DNA of 64,000 nt from Cytidiella melzeri (lineage: Eukaryota; Basidiomycota; Agaricomycetes; Polyporales; Irpicaceae). Under the pieces are notes generated by a model that was given only the letters and a program-made list of their open reading frames with translations, searched no databases and was not told the origin of the DNA. Both the position numbers and the translations under genes were made by a program. Where the stretch lies: positions 1 to 64,000 of the forward strand of contig JABYQR010000206.1 of assembly GCA_022592445.1 (NCBI GenBank), written 5' to 3'. Below are positions 58,209-64,000 of the stretch, one piece after another. Each line of letters starts with the position of its first letter. Within the stretch, counting starts at the first letter, position 1.

Positions 58209-61200
58209 CTATGAATCGCCAGAGGATCCATGTCGGTGATCAGGATTGGCAACGAAAAGCGACGCCTTCGGCGCAAGACCATACGCGCTGTGACGCGGAC
58301 GGGGAGGTAGAGCGGATGACCTGGACGGTAGTTCTTCCTGTTGAGACATGCGCCTCTCAAATGCCTGGATTTGTGCTGCCACTCTCGAAGAGTGTTGCTG
58401 CGGGCTGGCCAAGTCGCCTAGAGGTTGCCACGACGATTCCTCATGTGACATCTCCGTGGGTGACTGGACCAACATGGGTTTGTCTAGCCCATCTGAGGGG
58501 CTGCCTGAAATAATAGAAAGTGGTCTGCCAGTTAAAGGCGGGGGATCCAAGGGCGCTGAAGAGTTGCTGTCCGTCAAAATCTCCTCATCCCCTCCCGACG
58601 TGTTCCTGCTCGGGCCTTTACTAGACGAAGAACCCTTCTGCACGATTTGCATCGTGTTGGCCATGCGCTCGAGAGTCTCGGAGTTGGCGGTCATAGCTGT
58701 TTGCAGCGAAGACTGAGAGCGTCCGTGATGGATTTGAGAGTACGTCTGTCGCTGGCCCCCACTACTGCTTCTCTGTTTGGTATGCGGGCTGTCTTGCGAG
58801 TTAGAATGCATTGACTCTTCGATTGTCACAAGACGAGGTGGAGGGTTGGGGTCTCGGAAATCTATCGGGCGCGTCGAATTAGAGCTGGAGTTGCTTCGTG
58901 CACGCTCTAGTAGCGGCGTCTTCGCAAAGCGTGTCCACCACGTATTTGACCTCCGGAAATTCGGAATGACGACTGGGTTCGCGTCGATGATGGAGGATGG
59001 TCGTCTGCCACTGGTAGGAGACTGGGGATCATGGGAACTAGAGGATGAAGCGACAAAAGGACTACGAGGGCTAGCCCCGGTATGCAGAGAATCAGACCCA
59101 AACGACGGATCGCTAAGAGTCCCGAAGGAGGCTGCCTCGGATTGTGGCGTGAGTCGGGTGAGGTCAAGCATCGCTGGAGATTGAAGTTGTGTACGAGGTG
59201 GAGGGTCGTGGAGCACTGGATATCCTTTAGCGTCGTCTTCGTCAGACTCGTCGCGGTAAACAACTTCTGGATCGAACTTGAGAGATTCAACGTCGTAGTC
59301 CTCGAATGGATCGATGTAAGTGTAGGAGGATCGTTGTCTTCCTCCCCGAGGGCGAGAGGCAACGAGCGACGGTGCCTGGTACATGAGGCCAGCATGATCA
59401 GAGTAAGGGTCGTATGAGCCCTTTTTCTCGCCTGCTTGCCAAATACTATTTCTCGTACTTTGACTTCCCTCACGAGACGTGCGACCCCGAGTACCTGCGG
59501 CACCAGCGGCATAGTCGAGCATAGCACCCCCAGCGGACCGCAGGCTAGCCAAAGAATTGTAGAGCCTATTGAGGGTAGGTCGATGCGCGGATACCCGGGA
59601 GGAGTTACCGCTACTCGCGTCTCGTCGAACCTGGTACCAGGATCCAAACTCCCTCGTGTCTTCTTCCGCGAGCATGTCACGGCGGCCTAAGTTCTGTGTC
59701 GGGGCCACAAGTCCAGGTACGACCTTGCTGAGTCTATCTCGTACCAACCGCACAGTACCTCCACTATCGCGTGCACCAGCCATCGGGACGGGGCCTTCAG
59801 ATGCAGGACTCTCCTCGTCGCCAGAAGCACCAAGCATGTGGAAGTTATTTGAAGAACGCTGCCTTCTGAGATACCAGGCCGCGGCCGTAACTGCGACGAG
59901 ACCCAACACGCCGAAGACTGTAGAGAGGGCGATGACGGTGTTACGATGGCCGGTGTCGCTAGCTCCAGAAGCACCAGTACCGGCACCATTGCCACCATGG
60001 CTCCCACTGCCACTGCCATTCCCGCCACCACTCCCACTCCCACTCCCACTCCCGCTGCCGCTACCATTGCCATTACCACTTCCACCACCACTTCCGCTCC
60101 CCTGAGAGCCGGTAGGGATTGGGTACTCTCCTGTACCTGGAAGATTTGTCAAAGTTCCGGTTGTTGGACTCGGAGGACCCAATGTTGACGCAGTGGGAGA
60201 TGCCACCGCCGGAGGGGGTGTGTAGGTTGTGAGGAAACTCCCAGAAGAGGTATCAAACACCTCCAATGACGCTGGAGCAGGACCGTTCTCTGCATAACCT
60301 GGCAGGAACAACAAAAACACCAAGGTCAAATCGGTTGTTAGAGGCGAAACAATGGTATCGTACCAAATCCGAAAAGCACCATTGTGCCCAGCCCAACAGC
60401 AAAATGGTCTCGACGGGGGCCCAGTTGCACAAGTTGGCTGATGTTGGTCCATGTCATCGGAGTCTGGGTTGTATCAAGGATCCATCCATCCGAAAAGCTA
60501 TTCTGCAGCTCGGCGTCGGCTCCACCATGGATAAGAACTTTGCCAGAGTCCAGAAGTGTGGCGGCGAACGCACGACGGGGTGACGGCAGTGACGTGCTCG
60601 AGGTGGACAGTGTGGTCCATGACGTGCTGGCATCGGTCGTATCCAACGACCACACAGTGGTGAGGGGTATCATAAGGTCCTGCGATGGCGAATAGCCACC
60701 GAAAACAAGCAGTCGCCCGTCAGAGAGTACGACAGAGCTGTGTCCAGTGATGTCAGGGGGACCGTTGTTCGACGTGAGTAGAGTGAAGGAGGGACCTAGG
60801 TAGTCGAATACATAGTTGTCTGAAAACGCACTGCCTGAATCGTCCGCCTTCTCCCCGCCCACTATCCAGACTTTGTTGCGAGACAAGGCAGCGCTGTGGT
60901 GTACCCTTCTCATCGGCTCGCTAGCCCACGACTGTGCCTCAAAGTTCCATGTCGGATCTGGCTTATCAGCGACGGACAATAGCACAGATGAGTCTGAGCC
61001 ATCGGGTAGGATTGTAGGTGAGTTGGGGCCAGTGGTTCCTCCGAAGAGTAACAGACTAGAGTAGTTGTATGGTGTGAGGGTGTGCCAGACCACTGCGGGG
61101 CCTTGCGACGATGAGCAGTTGGAGCACCCTCCGATGTATTCGAAGTCGGGGTCGCCGAGGTTGAAGGAAGTGTTGAGGGAGAGAGAGAAGAGGTCGTTAC

Positions 61201-61447
61201 TGATCGGTGCAGAGGAGTACGAGTACGAGTTGTATGGATCCGTCCGTCCTCCGTGAATATATAGTACATCTTCGACTACAGCTGCAGCCTGTCCCCATCT
61301 GGCAAACAGGCTAAGCTAACCTTTACGTGGAATGTAGAGCTAGTGAATCGCGCACCTTGGTATGGCTGCGTAGTTGGACTGCGCGGCGGTGCGCGCGTTC
61401 AGGAACGTGAGCGTGAAAAGGGCAAGGGATGCGGGTAAGAGGAACAT
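58209..61447 (-). CDS. Secreted kelch-repeat single-pass membrane protein with long cytoplasmic tail
   Basis: Three exons (61447-61356, 61298-60364, 60298-58209) give 1038 aa in phase. Residues 1-23 (MFLLPASLALFTLTFLNARTAA) are a signal peptide. About 24-342 form kelch blades with repeated GG and Trp landmarks: VLYIHGGRTDP, SSLLLFGGTTG, KVWIVGGEKAD, DGRLLVFGGYSP, GKVLIHGGADAEL. There is a potential CSNCSSS site. A Ser/Thr/Pro stretch and a Gly/Ser-only linker (about 407-455) lead to a membrane helix at 462-486 (NTVIALSTVFGVLGLVAVTAAAWYL), followed by RRQR as a stop-transfer. The remaining 550 residues are Ser/Pro-rich with many SP, RxxS and acidic sites. The topology suggests a cell-surface sensor or wall-interacting receptor signalling through its tail. 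That role is inference; the kelch ligand is unknown. Confidence 0.85.
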
Positions 61448-61725
61448 TGGTGAGAGATACAGCGTTCAGCAGCAATACATGGGGGTCGTCAATAAGAAAG
61501 GTCGTAGAGGGTCGTTAGGTGGTGAGCAGAGTGGAGTCTTGGAGTTCGTTCGACTATGCAACAGTGTGAGAGAGAGCGCATTTTTGTTTGGCCGTGTTAG
61601 GATCACAAGCCCGACACTTCTTTTTTCAGGCAAGCTGGCGGGATATAACGTCGAAGGTATATATCAATAAGGGGTCAAGTACAAAGTAAACTGCGCGTAT
61701 GCTATAGCTGAAACAAACACATGAT

Positions 61726-62724
61726 CTACATGAAGTCATCCGCGTTGCTACCAAAGTCGTCAAGAGATTCCTCATACGCGCTCGTGTCCAGTCTACCACT
61801 GTGTGAGGACGCTGGGTGTACAGCGAATGAAAGAAGAAAAACACTTACTTGCCTGCAAGCTTTGCAGCACCAAGACCAGGTTTTGTTGCCCCCTTCTTCT
61901 TCTTTCCCGAAGCCTTGTCTCTCTGCTCCTTTTGCTTCTCGTTCGCCAGCGTAGTCAAGGTGCTAGCAGCTTTTCGCACTTCGACGTCCCGCAATGGCAT
62001 CGCCAGCTCGCGAATGAAGTGCTCCACAAAAGTTGCATATAGAGGTTTGTCTTGATGTCGTTTGATTATGTAGGTGATAATGTCGTTCGAAAGACTGACA
62101 AAATCATCCTTCGTTCGTGGTTGCGCAGAAATCAGCGAATCAAGCTCCTTCGAGGACGTGCCTATGCTTAACGATCAGTACACTGTGGCTGACACACTTT
62201 GAACAACATACCGCCAAGCGCTGCAGCACCGAGTAAGTCTGCAGCATTGTTCAGATCCGCGTTCAGCTCTCGCTCTTTGTCGCGTCTTGCCTTCTCGCGT
62301 GGGTCGAGCACCACATCCTCATCGTAATCATCGTCGTCTGCTGCAAGAGCCGCTGCCGCCGCCTTTTCAGCAAGTTTCTGCTTCAGCGTACCCTTCTTTT
62401 TAGGAGCAGCTGCGGCAGACGTAGTCTTGGGTTTTTCCTCTTCCTCGTCTGAAGAAGCTTCCCAGTCACTCTGATCATAACGATCGCATGACCATTAAAT
62501 CAGAGAATTTCAAACGCGCCCCGTTCAGAGCTTCCACTCACCACAGGCCCGGAGTCCTCCTCATCCTCGCCGTCCCATTTGCTTCTTACAGGTACGGGTT
62601 TCTTCGCAGCAGGTGCAGCGGGGGCGTCAACAGCCTCGTCGCTATCGTTTTCTACAAGCTATACTGGTGAGTTTTGTCGTCTCTGGATTGCGCTGAAGAG
62701 AGAGATATTACCCCAGTCTGACAT
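61726..62724 (-). CDS. HCR1: Translation initiation factor eIF3 subunit j
   Basis: Five exons (62724-62712, 62651-62542, 62470-62212, 62161-61849, 61798-61726) encode 255 aa in phase. eIF3j binds the 40S decoding centre and helps eIF3 attachment and subunit recycling. The protein opens MSDWENDSDEAVDAP, has KWDGEDEEDSG and SDWEASSDEEEE, then a coiled basic stretch KKKGTLKQKLAEK. LNADLNNAADLLGAAALG, LSNDIITYIIKRHQDKPLYATFVEHFIREL and NEKQKEQRDKASGKKKKG follow, and the last exon ends AYEESLDDFGSNADDFM. That acidic Asp/Phe/Met end is characteristic and is missed unless the AAGTAAGT donor at 61848 is used. The first exon is only 13 nt. It is 278 bp upstream of the kelch gene on the same strand, but independent. 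Confidence 0.93.
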
Positions 62725-64000
62725 GATACAGTACACAAGGAAGAAAATACAAAAGGCGACGTTAGCCTAGGGCTACAGAGATGAGAGGCAAAGATTAAAG
62801 CGAGTCGGCAGAAGCCGAGCCGAGATTACGCTCTAACTGAGAGCGAGCCTATTCGCAGCTGCCGGCCATTGCATTCTGTTGAACCCCAACGACGAAGACG
62901 ACCGAGAGGTAGCAAAAGGCGAGTCTTACAAGCAGCAGCGTGTCAGAGTCAACTTTGTTGTAAGTTGCCCGGTTCGTAGTTGTTCATTCTGCATCCTCCT
63001 CCTCCTCATTCACTGTCATTCTTCGTGATGCTCTCAACACCTATCAACGGAGCAATGGAAAGTATTCTCTTGGTCCCTTCTTCACAGAAGATGCAGGGAC
63101 AACAAGAAGAAGGGTGCAGGTCTATTATCTGGCGCAAGCCACGCTTTCCCAGCTGAGCAAGTGCTACCGATGCATGCTACTTGCTTTGTGGGTCAGTGTG
63201 CTCGGTTGATCATGCAGTACGCTGACTCCAGAGGTACAGTGGTTGAATTTAGTGTACATGCTGGTCAAATTATTCCTCCTCGACTGCTGTCCCTAGCGGC
63301 ACGAAACACTGACCTGTCGCTGACAGAGTCAGAGCAGGATAGAACGCGGCACCTCTTCAGTCAACCATTTCGACATATGGCTGAACAAATGAGCCGCAAG
63401 TTTCTCTCATGCACTCGGTGGACTAGAATAGACTGCATCGCTCCAGATGATGAAAGTCGAAGCGTTGATTATCACAACATACTCCTTCTGAGTACAGTCA
63501 ATCCTTCCCGTCCCCACTCTTCTCTCTGTTACCGCAGCCTTAACAACAGGACTCTGATGGTCTGTCGCATTCTCTACTTCTGTGTTGTTGAACCTTCACT
63601 AAACCTAGATAAGCAGGCCGAATGTCGGAAAGAAGGTCAAGAGCTCCTCAACAACCCCAAAGTCGGTGGTGAACAGCTCGCCCAACCAATACACTAGGAA
63701 GATTCTCCAAGTCAACAACTCCTCACTTGTGCGGGCGAGTGAAGAATACATAAGGGGCTCATGTTTGATCTTCGACCTTTCCACCTATTATCATAAGGAC
63801 CACCTGAGCCAACGACTTGCTAGTGGCCATGGTCTCGGCCCATGAAGCACGGCAGACGTAAAGTCCCTTTCCCTCAAACTGCCACTTCTCGCCGACTGAC
63901 CATCGCCTTTTTTGACTATAGGCAAGTTAATGAGTTCGCGAACGTGTCCAGGATCAGTGCGTAGCTCCATCCTTTGTCCCATGTTGCTTCGTCGACGACA
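62725..64000. other. Right-edge region without a supported gene
   Basis: Contains the eIF3j promoter. The 178-codon plus-strand frame at 63161-63697 has no family motif. On the minus strand from 64000 the frame reads VVDEATWDKGWSYALILDTFANSLTCL. Another frame gives GEKWQFEGKGLYVCRASWAETMATSKSLAQVVL and a stop near 63752. These could be the last exons of a gene entering from the right, but I could not join them. Confidence 0.3.

Noticed and set aside
63161..63697. 178-codon plus-strand ORF
   Set aside because: No family motif, no promoter context and unusual residue composition; likely chance.

Overview
The window reads as nuclear DNA of a filamentous basidiomycete, most likely an Agaricomycete. 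The coding genes are broken by many short introns (mostly 50-75 bp, GT-AG, fungal donors such as GTAAGT or GTGAGT). The families present fit that group: Zn2Cys6 regulators, NmrA-like proteins, a membrane-anchored GMC oxidoreductase, a Cys-containing small secreted protein and cofactor-independent phosphoglycerate mutase. Gene models below were spliced by hand. For nearly all of them the exon lengths keep phase at every junction and sum to a multiple of three. I saw no rRNA, no tRNA I could support, no CRISPR array and no bacterial-type operon.

Layout. 0-12 kb: the end of a glycosyltransferase-like gene (+), an NmrA-like protein (-), the mitochondrial complex I assembly methyltransferase NDUFAF7 (-), eIF6/TIF6 (+, divergent from NDUFAF7), and a very large, mostly disordered protein ending in an AhpC/TSA-type thioredoxin fold (-). 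12-16.5 kb: a small secreted protein gene, a broken second copy of its central part, and a second copy of the upstream region of the AhpC/TSA gene, followed by sequence without clear genes. 16.5-37 kb: two paralogous Zn2Cys6 transcription factors on the minus strand, about 9.5 kb apart. The gap between them is gene-poor, rich in simple repeats, and contains two diverged tandem units of about 3.3 kb. 37-40.5 kb: a two-PH-domain protein (-) divergent from acyl-CoA-binding protein (+). 40.5-45 kb: gene-poor, with a hairpin and a short tandem duplication.

45-64 kb: a formin-N-terminus-like GBD/FH3 protein without FH1/FH2 (+), a 15-exon GMC oxidoreductase (+), a foldback/MITE-like element, cofactor-independent phosphoglycerate mutase (-), a DnaJ class II co-chaperone (+), a secreted-kelch/transmembrane protein with a long Ser-rich tail (-), and eIF3 subunit j (-). 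The last 1.3 kb holds nothing I can name.

The genes do not form an evident pathway. It is a mixture of core housekeeping functions (ribosome biogenesis and initiation, glycolysis, complex I assembly, acyl-CoA handling, chaperoning) with regulatory and secreted genes that show signs of recent local duplication. The most unusual points are the tandem regulator region with its two repeat units, the duplicated promoter plus secreted-protein fragment at 12-14 kb, the failed splice donor in NDUFAF7, a 4-nt microexon in the GMC gene and a GC-AG intron in the DnaJ gene.
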